A stretch of 62,000 nucleotides of DNA, taken from the NCBI GenBank assembly GCA_037447655.1, contig JBBHKE010002024.1, positions 1 to 62,000 of the forward strand, read 5' to 3'. The notes below the pieces were generated by a model, which was not told the origin of the DNA, searched no databases, and saw nothing but the letters and a program-made list of their open reading frames with translations. This document shows positions 34,700 to 44,535 of the stretch, piece by piece (the stretch's first letter is position 1; every line of letters starts with the position of its first letter). Made by a program: the position numbers and the translations under genes. The DNA comes from Zygnema cylindricum. Its lineage: Eukaryota; Streptophyta; Zygnematophyceae; Zygnematales; Zygnemataceae.

Positions 34700-34714
34700 C
34701 TCCCCTTATTTTCT
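34700..34714 (-). promoter_or_regulatory. polypurine tract of element IV
   Basis: In element orientation AAAATAAGGGGAG next to the 3' LTR, the same tract as in I, V and VII. Confidence 0.8.
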
Positions 34715-34720
34715 AGTCTA

Positions 34721-35425
34721 TTATCCTTTCAACTTCCACAAACAAGTAAACAAACACCCCCTCCCCTTTTTCCTTTTCTTTTTCCTTTTTCCTTTTCCTT
34801 TCATAAAACTTGAGTATTTAACACAGTGCATTAAATGAACTGAAATAATAATTGCATCACAAATTTTATTTAACATCCCACTTTTCATAAATCCGAGCAA
34901 AGATTTTATCCACTTCATCACTCTTTTATCCACACACAAATCGATTTCCCTCTTGCGATCCAAACAGTCAGCCCCATCTCCAATCTGCAACATACACCCA
35001 GATGCTAACCCTTTTACAAGCACATCTTCACAAGTGACATCACACCAAGTAGTGATGTCAAATCCATCCACCCCCAAATATTCCCAAAAAACACTAGTCC
35101 CCACTAAGTTCCTCATAAGATCTACATCTTTCGTACTCATATTTTTATCCATGATAATTACCCTATTTTCTAAACTTCCCTCACTCTCTCCCATGGAATT
35201 CTTTCCACTATCACTTTCTAATTTAATTCCCAATAAATATTTCTTCTCCCCTAAACCTTTAATCAAATATTTCTCTTCTCCCCTATGGTTTAAAACCATT
35301 GAAGTCTCCCTTTCCGACCGGTTTTCTAATTCCAAAATACCTATAAAATTATCCTCATTAATTTTATCTTTCCCGTTTTCACTTATGGATCCTAGATCTG
35401 ACTTTCTCATTTCTAAGTCATACAC
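34721..35425 (-). pseudogene. collapsed pol remnant of element IV (234 residues)
   Basis: One uninterrupted frame that joins short scraps of copia pol in their normal order. YDLEMRKSDL matches the integrase linker YDLGREDIIL; GLGEKKYLLGIKLESDS matches the RT thumb DLGEAKYILGIQMERD; NRVIIMDKNMSTKDVDLM matches the later RT segment; FDITTWCDVTCEDVLVKG matches RNase H DITTWSDASYGDAPMRR; MKWIKSLLGFMKSG matches VKSLLQELGYMKSG. All catalytic cores are missing. The same collapsed arrangement occurs at 48562-49240. No enzymatic function is expected; whether the protein is made is unknown. Confidence 0.8.
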
Positions 35426-35785
35426 TTAACACTCCTCGACATCCTCAAGAACCTCCTCTCCCTTTACTTCCCTTATACCTCCAAAAACACACTGTTGCTT
35501 TCGTGGAATTTCTGTGTGTTTTTCTCTCTTCCCCATACTACTAATCCGGAGAAGCTCTAGAATATCTTCATCCTCTTTCTCCTCTTCCCTTTCTTCCTCC
35601 TCATCCACATTCCAACTTCTAAGTTTTTCCAAACAAGGGCATTCCTCCATATAATGACCCGGTTCCCTACAAAAGAAGCAAACCCCCTTTTTCAAAGCTC
35701 CCCTTTCTTTTCCTCTCCCTCTCTTTCCACCAAAGTTCCTATAAGGTTTACCTTTGTCTTTCTTCCTTTCATCACGCTTCCGCTC
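35426..35785 (-). pseudogene. gag C-terminal part of element IV (zinc knuckle)
   Basis: RKRDERKKDKGKPYRNFGG leads into the zinc knuckle CFFCREPGHYMEEC, an acidic tail rich in glutamate, and IPRKQQCVFGGIREVKGEE, which matches the residues just before the protease in other elements. A stop follows (EDVEEC then stop), after which the collapsed pol frame begins; element VII has no stop at this point. Separated from the gag N-terminal part by the solo LTR. Confidence 0.85.
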
Positions 35786-36787
35786 TGAAACTCTGAGACC
35801 TCCATAAGTCCTCAGAGTAGACAGCTTCCAAGAAGCCTCTAGGATAACCCTGACCCCTTTGTGTTTCAGCAAAAATAACTGCCACCCTGGCAGACAATAA
35901 CTCTGACCAACTTCACCCCTGTGAAGACAAGACTCTCTTGAGTCGATAGCAAAAAGAATCTCCGAATTTTCTCCCCTGAGCAGTAAGTTATGGAGGGTCA
36001 AAGTTGACCTTTTGTACAGAAGCTCTCTGGGAGAGAGGGTCCTATCTTCTAATTTTTCCAAGTCCTATCTCTCTCACAGACTCTATCTACTGATGTACGG
36101 AGCTAATCAGAATGCAACTTTGTACACAAAAGTACAGTTGCCGGTGTACTTTATGTACGACCATTGTACGAGATGGCCTAAATGTCGACACGTGGTATGT
36201 TCGGATTTGCTCTCTTAATCCTCGGAGATGCCGCGATCCAATGTCATTCCGCCACGTGTCATCCGATGTGGCGATGACCATAAACCGCCAAAATCCTCTT
36301 CCGCGATCTCGGCAATACATGCGCGGTATTCGTTTCACTAAAGAAATAAATGCGCGGTATTGGTTTCTTATCCGTACCGGAATTCGTACTTTTACATTTG
36401 TTGGATATATGTCTCTTGTAATCAGTTACAGTTAAATGAACTTTTCTACGTATAAATGTTTAAATAATAATCAATCCCTATATTACGTAACACTACTTCT
36501 AGACTTAACGGCTAAGGCCACCGGCTGTCTGCCGGGCGGCAGGTACCAGGATCAAATCCTGCCGTCGGCACATATCTTTTAGTAAAATAAAACCCCTAAC
36601 TAAAATATATTTTCTCGTAAACCTCTGAATAGCCTAGGTAGCCATGGCTCTAGCTCCCTCTCCAATTTCTCAGTGACTGCGACAAGTTTGAGAAGTTGGA
36701 GAGAGAAGTTAGAGGTAGACTGCCTTGGCTTCTTTCTTATTTCTATTCAGACCTAGAAAATACTTAAAAAGACCATTAATTTCTACA
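35786..36787 (-). repeat. solo LTR inserted in gag of element IV
   Basis: 1002 bp; in element orientation TGTAGAAATTAATGG...CTCAGAGTTTCA. It is related to the LTRs of IV but distinct. Flanks CGCTC (35781-35785) and CGCTT (36788-36792) match at four of five bases. Gag reads across the gap (RDERNGGDK on one side, RKRDERKKDK on the other). No internal sequence, so it is what remains after recombination between two LTRs. Confidence 0.85.
36500..36571 (+). other. tRNA-like module in the solo LTR (antisense), initiator-like T-arm
   Basis: A D-arm like GACTTAACGGCTAAGGCC with GG in the loop, then a T-arm with loop ATCAAAT at 36551-36557 flanked by CCAGG and CCTGC (B-box GGATCAAATCC, 36549-36559), ending CGTCGGCA. 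The D-arm resembles tRNAs with a TAANGGNTAAGGC pattern. Confidence 0.66.
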
Positions 36788-37647
36788 CGCTTGTCACCAC
36801 CGTTCCTCTCATCACGCTTCCGCCAATCACCACCAGCTGTAAATGCATTAAACCTGTCACTTCCCCTACGAAGCTCCAAAGTGTTTTCCCTCACAAGAAT
36901 TATCCCCATGGTAAAGCTCCAAGTCCATGAGGAGCCATCCATTGCCTGCATACGACAAATGATGTTTTCGTACTCATTTGGGAGATTCATCAGTAGTGTA
37001 TTAATCTTCCTCTCCTCAGATTCTACATATCGCGCACTAGCAAGCTCAACATATAGCGCAGCAATATCGTTGCAAAATTCTATCATGCTACCGCCTTTAT
37101 AAACATAGGCATCTATTTTTTGGTTTACTAATTGATGCCTCTGAATAGTCTTACCCTCATAAATCTGACTTAGTTTTTCCCATATCTCTGAAGACTTCAT
37201 TAAGTTTATAAAAGTGATAGCTATGGACTTAGACACGTTTCTAAGTATTATATGCTTTGCTATAGTGTTTTTGTATTCCCATATTTTTCTGTCATTTTCT
37301 TCAGTTTTAATCCCTACAAATGGAACCATACTCGAGAGCTTATCTCCCCTCACCATCGGTGTTCTTTTTTCCTTCTCCCATTTTTCCCCATCCACGGAAC
37401 GGTTTTTCCCTTCACCTTCCGTTGCATCTGAACTCCGGTTGATATTCTGGGCAGCCTCATATGATTCTCCATAGTAAGCTCCTCCAAAGCCAGGTGTTGG
37501 ACATCTCACTTGTCCCAAAACAATTCCCCATAAGTGCTTCTCGAAAAGCAATCCCTCCATAGTAAACTCCCAATAAGTGAAGTCCATTCCATCGACCATA
37601 GGCACCCTAGATGGTTGGCCCATAACCTGAAACTCTGAGACCTCCAT
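36788..37647 (-). pseudogene. gag N-terminal part of element IV, start in the LTR
   Basis: The frame from 37647 is open for about 286 residues up to the solo LTR. It starts MEVSEFQVMGQPSRVPMVDG, with the ATG 20 nt before the LTR end and the primer site translated. Then come MEGLLFEKHLWGIVLGQVR, a charged linker, and the conserved helical region (NTIAKHIILRNVSKSIAI, YKGGSMIEFCNDIAALYVE, INTLLMNLPNEYENIICRM). It is the best-preserved gag of the group. Calling it a pseudogene rests on the solo LTR that splits it. Confidence 0.88.
37613..37627 (-). promoter_or_regulatory. half-tRNA primer binding site of element IV
   Basis: In element orientation GGTTATGGGCCAACC, one mismatch to the consensus GGTTATGGGCCCACC. 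Confidence 0.78.
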
Positions 37648-38818
37648 TGGCCCTCAAAGTATGTAGATCCAAAAGAAGCTAATCTAGATAGTGCCGACTC
37701 CAAGTTAATATAAACCCAAGTGACTGACCCCTTGACAGTCAGTAGCCAAATATAGATTCACCCCTGTGAAATAACACTTTCTGTGTGCTCAGTTCCACCA
37801 CAGAATGCAGAGTTAGAATATGAGATTTGGACACATTCACCCACTTTAACTTTCCCTTAGAAATGCAGCCACCTTGGCAGACATAAAGTCTGATCGACTA
37901 ACCATGGTGTAGCATGGACTCCCCTGAGTCCGCTGCAAAAAGAATCACTGAAAATGGTCAATTAAATTGATATTTATGGCTGCCCAAAGTTAGCCATTTA
38001 TACAAGGTGCTCTCTTAGAGAGAGGGTCATATTTGCCAATTTTTTCTAAGTCCTATCTCCCTCTAAAACTCTATCTACTGAAGTACGGCACCAATTAAAA
38101 CACTGTGTCGTACAGAAAAGTACAGGTGCCGGTGTACTTTACGTACGGCCATAGTCGGACATGGCCAAAATGTTGACACGTGTCATATCCGGATTCGTTT
38201 CCGTAATCCCCGGAGTTGCCGCAATCCAATGTAGTTTTGCCACGTGTCACTCAATGTGGCGGTGATCGCAAACCGCCAAAATCATACTCCGCGATCTCGG
38301 CATCCTTCGCGGCCGTCCGATCAAATTTGGATTTCAATCGTGGCCGTCATAAATACTTGCGTGGTATTCTTTCCAGCGTCAATCAAACTGCGCGGTATTT
38401 ATTTCGTATCCGTACCGTACGTCGTACTTTACACAAATGTTTCTATGTAGTATGCATATAGTTCTAGTTAAATGAATTAGTCTTATTGTAACTATTTAAA
38501 TAAATAGCATACCCCATTTACTCTATCATATTATTTAGAGTATTTGGATAAGGTTACCGGCTACTGCGGGTTTGACGTATGGTAGGTACCAAGATCAAAT
38601 CCTGGCTCTATCAAATTCCCTTTTAGAGAAAACCTTATAAAACAACTGCCTCTCTCTCTCTAGACAACACAGGCAGCCATGGCTAACTCCTCCTCCAGTC
38701 TTCAGTGACTGCAACAAGTGTGGGGACTAGAGTAAGGAGTTAGAGGCAGGCAGTCATTATGTACTATTTTGCTTTTTATTTTGCAATCTCTAGACCTAGA
38801 AAATACTTGAATTCAACA
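37628..38818 (-). repeat. 5' LTR of element IV
   Basis: 1191 bp. A TATA-like TTGTATAAATGGCTA (about 37991-38005, minus strand) precedes the transcribed part. The shared U3 core (degenerate ACTTGTCGTAGTCACTG beside CCATGGC, flanked by the inverted repeat TAACTCC/GGAGTTA) lies near 38675-38735. Confidence 0.94.
38541..38615 (+). other. tRNA-like module in the element IV 5' LTR (antisense)
   Basis: Copy of the module at 34421-34495 with a few substitutions; the loop ATCAAAT is kept and one T-stem pair is weakened (CCAAG against CCTGG). Confidence 0.66.
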
Positions 38819-39199
38819 CTTATTGACAGGTTGTAGGAAGCTTGATTTTTTTTATGAATTGTACCTGACCTGACATAGCGGTAGCAGTCAGAGTCCTCAA
38901 TAGGAGTTTTAATGATCATAGGAAGAGAGACTGGGAGGCATCCAAGAGAGTAATGAGATACTTGGTAAGAACCAGGGATTTATGGTTGCACTAGGGAGGG
39001 GAGCACACTGACATCACCACTTCGAGTGGTGCTAGTTATTTGGATGCATCTATGAGAAGATGCACTCCTGGGTATGTGTTGTATGTGGGGGAAGGTGTTT
39101 GCTGCTGGAGTAGCAAGCAACAAAATTTGGTTGCTGAGTCTTATGTGGAGGCTGAGTACATGGCCTCTTGTTTTGCTGTGAAAGAGCTAATGTGAGCAA
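38819..39199 (+). pseudogene. RT end and RNase H start of element II
   Basis: Continues element II after element IV: a stop, then QVVGSLIFFMNC, later the RNase H aspartate region and MRRCTPGYVLYVGEGVCCW, VEAEYMASCFAVKELM. It breaks at 39199 where the LTR of V starts. The part with the CDNQAAI motif and the 3' LTR is missing. Confidence 0.88.
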
Positions 39200-40166
39200 T
39201 GTTGAAAATGGAGGTATTTTGTAGTCTTTCTTATGGACTTACTGCAGCCCTCATACTTGTCGTAGTCACTGAGGACCTGTATAAAGCCATGGCTGCCTAC
39301 TGCAGCTAAAGGAGACAGGCAGATCATTCAGGGCAGTTTTTCTTTGCAAAATATATTACTGCACCTTGTGAGAATTGACCCAGTGACCTCTGAATGATCA
39401 CCGTACGGAACAGCCGTACGCCTTATCCAGTAAGCCTTGAAGATTCGATACATGTGTATGGCGCGATAATAACTTAAAGTCGTACAGCGCCGGATATTTC
39501 ATTTAACAAGTTACGGAACGATTTATGCATGGAAACATACCGCGTCGCACGAAATCGGGACCGCACGAAAATTACGAATTAACATTTAATTTCGACGGAC
39601 GAAATTAAAATTTCTAGATCGAACGACTCACTGTGGGGCCGGAATACCGGAATAGACATTTGGCGGTTTGCGGAGCAGATGTCGGCGGATGATACGTGGC
39701 AACATATGGTTGGACAGCGGAAATTACGGGAGGAGCAACTACGGCTCCGGAACTGACACGCGTCAGCGGACCAGCCATGCCGTACTATGGCCGTACAAGA
39801 AGTACAGCGGTACCTGTACCTTCTTGTACTTTACAGTAATATGATTGGTCTAGTACCTTAGAGATAGGTTTAGAGAGGTAGCTTAGGACTTAGAATATTT
39901 TTCGGTTTTTCAGCCTCTCTCCAGAGAGCACCTGTATTTATTGACCAACTTTGGTCAGCCATAACTTAATGCTCAGGTGAGCAAATTCAGTGATTCTTTT
40001 TGCTGCGGACTCACGGGAGTCCAAGCTACACAGGGGTGTAGTTGGTCAGAGATTTTGCGTCCCAGGGTGGGACTTATTCATTGTCAAAGTCAAAAGTGCA
40101 TATACTATCCTAGAGGCTTCACATAAGCTGGACATTCTGTGTACCAATGGAGGTCACAGAATTACA
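39200..40166 (+). repeat. 5' LTR of element V
   Basis: 967 bp, TGTTGAAAATGGAGG...CAGAATTACA. The shared core ACTTGTCGTAGTCACTG is at 39255-39271, followed by CCATGGCTGCC near 39288. A TATA-like TGTATTTATT lies at 39933-39942. Confidence 0.94.
39360..39442 (-). other. tRNA-like module in the element V 5' LTR (antisense)
   Basis: On the minus strand: GGCTTACTGGATAAGGCG (D-arm/A-box-like, with GGATAAGGC), then a B-box-like GGGTCAATTCT, ending CACAAGGTGC. The central part TACGGCTGTTCCGTA can form an anticodon-like hairpin. Confidence 0.6.
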
Positions 40167-41135
40167 GGTTATGGGCCCACCCTCTAGGGTGCCCATTTTT
40201 AATGGAACAGGGTTCATTTATTGGGAAACCATGATAAGGGGTGCACTAGTTGAAAAACGGCTATGGGGCATTGTGAGTGGTCGTGTGCGTCGGCCATCCG
40301 CAAATTTGGGAGTTCCACCAGGGTTTGGAGGACTCGGTTCACAGGGGATCTACGGGGGCAGAGGTGGAAGAGGATGTTGAAGAGAGCATCGTGTCGGAAA
40401 TAGGGAAGGAGAAGGGGAAGGAAAAACTTACACCGATGCCTACTGGATCGGTTTTGGCAGTAGGTGTTCAGAAAACCGAGGCTAATGATAGTGAAATCTG
40501 GGATTTCCACAATACTGTGGCGACTCATTTTATTCTTAGGCGTCTCACCCAGGCAGTGGCTACACCTCATCTTCATGTGGACAGGGCGGACGAGTTGTGG
40601 GAGGTACTTTTCAACATTTACAAGAGTGGTACGATTCAGCAGCAGAAGCTGGCAGATCAGAAGTTACAAGCTTATGGGTACAAAGGGGGAAAGATGTTAG
40701 ATTTTTGTAATGACTTGGCCGGGTTATTTTTGGAGTAAGAGAGTGCAAGGAAAAGGGAGACCGAGAAAGAGAAGGTGAATACTTTGTTGATGAAACTCCC
40801 AAATGATTATAAAAACATTGTTAACAGGGTTCAGGACTTGTCAGATCATCGATGGATCTGGAACTCCGTTGTGGGAATGATTTTGGTTCGTGAAAACACA
40901 ATTGAGATTCTTAGAGGAGGAAAGAGTGTTCAGGCATTGGCTGCTGAACTAATTAGGGAGATAAGGATTCTAAGAAACCTTATAGAAACTTTGGTGGAGG
41001 GGGAAGAGGAAATCAATCAGAAGGATCTGGATCGAGGCCTCCGAAGGGGCTTTGTCACTTTTGTAAGAAGTCGGGACATTACATGGCGGAGTGTACTAAA
41101 TTGACAAAGTTGAGATTGAAGGAGGAACAGGTTGA
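40147..41135 (+). pseudogene. gag of element V, start in the LTR
   Basis: The ATG at 40147 is 20 nt before the LTR end; the frame reads MEVTELQVMGPPSRVPIFNG through the primer site. A frameshift near 40370 moves to 40277-40738 (FILRRLTQAVATPHLHV, YKGGKMLDFCNDLAGLFLE, then TAA), then 40775-41104. The zinc knuckle CHFCKKSGHYMAEC is at about 41049-41090 in another frame. Stops and shifts show it is inactive. Confidence 0.9.
40167..40181 (+). promoter_or_regulatory. half-tRNA primer binding site of element V
   Basis: GGTTATGGGCCCACC directly after the LTR; it encodes part of QVMGPP in gag. Confidence 0.83.
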
Positions 41136-41166
41136 ATAACCAGCCGCAAAGAAAAAGAAGGCATTT

Positions 41167-41698
41167 GTGGCAACACAAGTCATCGGAGAGGACTCTGATG
41201 AGGATGATGGAGAACTCCTCCTCAACGAGGAGCTGGAGGTGAAAGGTGAGCCGGAGATTCCAAGGAGGAAAAAATGTGCTTTCGGTGTAGTAAGAGAAGC
41301 TCTTCAAGAAGGATGGATTATTGATTCAAGAGCCTCTATGCATGTGTAGAGAAAAACCATTGTTTACCAAAATGAGAAAGATCCCTACTGTAGAGATAGA
41401 GTATGGGGATGGGAGAATAATCACCACTAATTTAGTGGGATCTGTGGATCTGAGAGTCTTGGTTGATGGAAAGGCATCCATAGTCACTTTCTCTAATGTT
41501 CTTTTTATCCCAGAAATGAACAAGAATCTTATCTCTACGTCAATCTTAGATGATAAGGGTTTTGAGACTAGTTCTAAGAAAGGATTCTTTGTTGCTAGCT
41601 ATGAGAATGAAGTGTACTTCACAGCTGAAAAGGGTAGCCAAGGAATGTTTAGGCTGAATTTGAGTAATGGAAAGACGGGAGTTTACTATGTGGTGTAA
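41167..41698 (+). pseudogene. aspartic protease of element V, active site changed
   Basis: WIIDSRASMHV has arginine for glycine in DSGAS, then a frame change. The next part (41321-41698) gives VEIEYGDGRIITTNLVGS, SNVLFIPEMNKNLISTSI and NEVYFTAEKGSQGMFRLNL, the region between protease and integrase. Confidence 0.88.
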
Positions 41699-41703
41699 GT
41701 GAT

Positions 41704-42393
41704 TTGATGATGTGGCATAAAAGATTGGGACATGTGCATCTAGATAGATTAAAAGAAATGAAGAAAATGGGTGTAGTTGAGGGCATACATTTTGGAGATG
41801 ATGAGACTTTGGATGATTGTAGTGGGTGTGCTCAAGGAAAAGCTCGCAGATTGCCTTTTCCAAAAGCCACAACATATAAGGGTGAAAAGGTTTTAGATTT
41901 GGTTCACACTGACATATGGGGACAGGCCAAAGTGCGATCAGTTGAAGGGAAAAGATTTATGCTTACTATCACTGACGATTGGTCTAGATACTCCAGAGTA
42001 TATTTCTTGAAAAACAAATCTGAGGCTTCGGCTTATTTTAATGAATATAAATCATAGAGTTAAAAGCTTCATGAGACACCTATAAAGAGAGTGAGAAGTG
42101 ATAATGGGGGGGAATTCACTTGTAATGAGTTTGAGGATTACTTGAAAGAGGAAGGAATTCAACACCAAAAAACTGTCCCAAAGAATCCAGAACAAAATGG
42201 TGTAGCCGAGAGACTAAATCAGACATTAAGTGATAGTGCCCGTAGTATGTTGACGGATAAAAAGATAAGGAAAAGTTTTTGGGGAGAAGCTATGAATTGT
42301 GCTAACTATCTCAAAAATAGAGTCCTTACCTCAGCTGTAAAAGGTCAAACACCTTATGAAAGATGGGGAGAAAACCTAACATATCACACTTAA
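41704..42393 (+). pseudogene. integrase of element V
   Basis: Zinc region WHKRLGHVHLDRL with CSGCAQGK. Catalytic core VHTDIWG, RSDNGGEF and NGVAERLNQTL, all kept. Two stops lie near 42056-42061 between the first and second catalytic aspartates, and a frame change follows TPYERWGENL at about 42380. It is the most complete integrase of the window in sequence terms. Confidence 0.92.
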
Positions 42394-43003
42394 AGGTGTT
42401 TGGAAGTCAAGTGTTTAGTTTAAACACAGAAAAATCTGATTGGAAGTTAGATGCTAGAGGAAATTCGGGATACTTACTTGGGTATGATGAGAACGTAAAA
42501 GGGTATAGAGTTTATGATCTTGGTAGAGAAGACATAATTCTAGTAAAACACTTCGTAGTTATGGATGAAGGAAAATCCAGAGTTCCCTTTAATGACACTA
42601 AACCGGTCATAATTAGAATTGAATCCGAAAGTGAGTTAGATGCAGATTCTACTAACCGAACTCTGGTTCAGCCTGACCGTGCAGAGGAAGAGAAAAATCT
42701 GACCGAGAGTGACCCTCTTTTGGAGTCACATCTTCCGATTCAAACCGAGGAAGAAAACGAGGAATACAGGAAATGGATGATGAACGACCGGAGATGGACT
42801 CCACAGATAGGGGAGAAGGTGAAGTTGTTCGGAGGAACCCGAGATTACCCTCGATTCCCGCGTCAGAATTTGAAGGAGGAAGGAGAAGCAGCAAGAGACT
42901 TCAAGAGAGACAAGTGAACAACAAGGTAACTAAGCTATCACATTTGAGCGAACCCCGACTTACTCAGAAGCAGTTAATAGTCCGGAAGGTGGTAGATGGG
43001 TGA
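42363..43003 (+). pseudogene. integrase-RT linker of element V
   Basis: HLKVFGSQVFSLNTEK, GYLLGYDENVKGYRVYDLG and an acidic linker lead to the RT; a second frame (42773-43003) carries FEGGRRSSKRLQERQV. This GYDENVKGYRVYDL segment is the reference for the scraps kept in the collapsed pol of IV and VII. Confidence 0.82.
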
Positions 43004-43009
43004 CAGCTA

Positions 43010-43910
43010 TTAATGATGAGATGGCTTCCATTATGGAAGCAAACTCTTGGGAGTTGGTGGATTGTCCTCTGGATAGAAAACCAATAGGGTGCAAGTGGGT
43101 GTTTTAATTGAAGCTCAATCTAGATAACACTATCGAGCGATACAAAGCCAGATTAGTGGCAAAGGGATCCACACAGAAGGAGGGAATCGATTATGAGGAG
43201 ACTTTTGCTCCAGTTGTTAGATTCCCCTCCGTCCGGATCCTACTTAGTCTCGCGGCCGCGAAAGACATGGAAGTGCACCAGATGGATATCAAAACCGCTT
43301 TCTAACATGGAGAATTGGAAGAAGAGATCTTCATGCGACAACCGCAAGGATTTGTGGAGAAAGGAGAAGAAAGCAAGGTGTGCAGATTGATAAAGTCCCT
43401 CTATCGACTAAAGCAAGCTCCACGCTAATGGAACAAAAAGTTGGACGAGTTTTTGACAAGTTTGGGATATATTCGAATTAGTTCGGATCATTCCATCTAC
43501 TTATTTGAGGATGAGGAAGGTTTAATTTTCATTGCCATATATGTTGATGATTTGCTTGTTTTGAGTAAATCAATGGTGAAAATTAATAGATTGAAAAAAG
43601 ATCTAAAAAGTAGATTTGAAATGAAAGATTTGGGGGAGGCAAAGTACATATTGGGAATACAAATGGAGAGGGATAGAGAAAAGAAGATAATTAGACTAAC
43701 CCAAAAAGAAGCAATTGGGAATATGCTTGAAAAATTTCAAATGGATAAAACAAATAGTTGTACGACACCAATGGACTTGAAGAAGGGAAGTGAGGGGAGC
43801 TCAGAAGAGGGAATCTTGATCTTAGATAATGATTTAGGACCCGAGGAAAGTAAGTTCATGCAAACTATTTCGTACAGACAGGTTGTCGGTAGTTTGATCT
43901 ATTTTATGAA
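43010..43910 (+). pseudogene. reverse transcriptase of element V
   Basis: Motifs: [48 protein letters not shown] (catalytic YVDD intact), MKDLGEAKYILGIQMERD, LTQKEAIGNMLEKFQMD and QVVGSLIYFMNC. Stops occur near 43106, 43303 and 43427. The last part is open from 43441 into RNase H. Confidence 0.92.
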
Positions 43911-44535
43911 TTGCATTCGTCTTGATATAGCAGCAACTGTGGGAGCATTAAGTAGGAGTCTGAATGATCCTAGGAAGAAAGATTGGGAAGCGACCAAAAG
44001 GGTGATGCGGTATTTGGTAGGAACAAGAGATTTGTGGTTGCATCTGGGTGGGGATAACATTGACATCACAACTTAGAGTGATGCCAGTTATGGGGATGCT
44101 CCGATGAGGAGGTGTACTTCTGGATATGTGTTGTATGTTGGGAATGGGGCTTGTTGTTGGAGCAGTAAGCAACAAAAGGTGATTGCTCAGTCCACCATGG
44201 AGGCTGATTATATGACCTCTTGTTCTGCTGTGAAAGAATTAATGCCGGTGAAATCTTTGCTTCAAGAATTGGGATATATGAAAAGCGGAGTGCAAAAAGT
44301 ATTTTGTGACAATCAAGCTGCGATCGCAATTGCAGCAAACCCTAAGCATCACTTTAAAGCAAAGCATATGGATATTCGTTTGAGCTTTATTAGAGAGAAG
44401 GTTGAGAATAAAAAAATTAGTTTGGAATATAAACCGGATGGAGAGATGGTAGCAGATATTATGACTAAACCGGTCCCTTCTCCTAAATTGATATTTTGTA
44501 GGGAGAAGTGTGGACTGAAGCAAAAGATAGACTAG
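43911..44535 (+). pseudogene. RNase H of element V
   Basis: After a stop in place of tryptophan in the DITTWSD motif (about 44076), the frame from 44104 is open to the natural end: CCWSSKQQKVIAQSTMEADY, CDNQAAIAIAANPKHHFKAK, HMDIRLSFIREKV, MTKPVPSPKLIF. It ends just before the polypurine tract. Confidence 0.92.

Larger units (their letters stand above)
33508..38818 (-). mobile_element. copia-derived element IV (gag plus collapsed pol), inserted in element II
   Basis: A 5.3-kb minus-strand element with LTRs 33508-34699 and 37628-38818. Flanks CTTAC (33503-33507) and CTTAT (38819-38823) match at four of five bases, a target duplication. Inside it has a nearly complete gag split by a solo LTR, then a 234-residue frame made of short scraps of pol, then a polypurine tract. 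No protease core, integrase core or RT core is present, so it is non-autonomous. The LTRs differ at few positions, so it is among the youngest insertions here. Confidence 0.93.
23047..39199 (+). mobile_element. copia retrotransposon, element II, split by insertions III and IV and lacking its 3' end
   Basis: Element II runs 23047-27439, resumes at 33148-33507 and again at 38824-39199. The RT reading is collinear across both gaps: a DENG segment ends at 27439, IAIYV follows 33148, SIPY ends at 33507, QVVGSL follows 38824. It ends inside RNase H where the LTR of element V begins, and no 3' LTR of its own is present. Gag start, protease and YVDD are all mutated, so it was dead or dying before or after the nesting. 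Confidence 0.9.
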
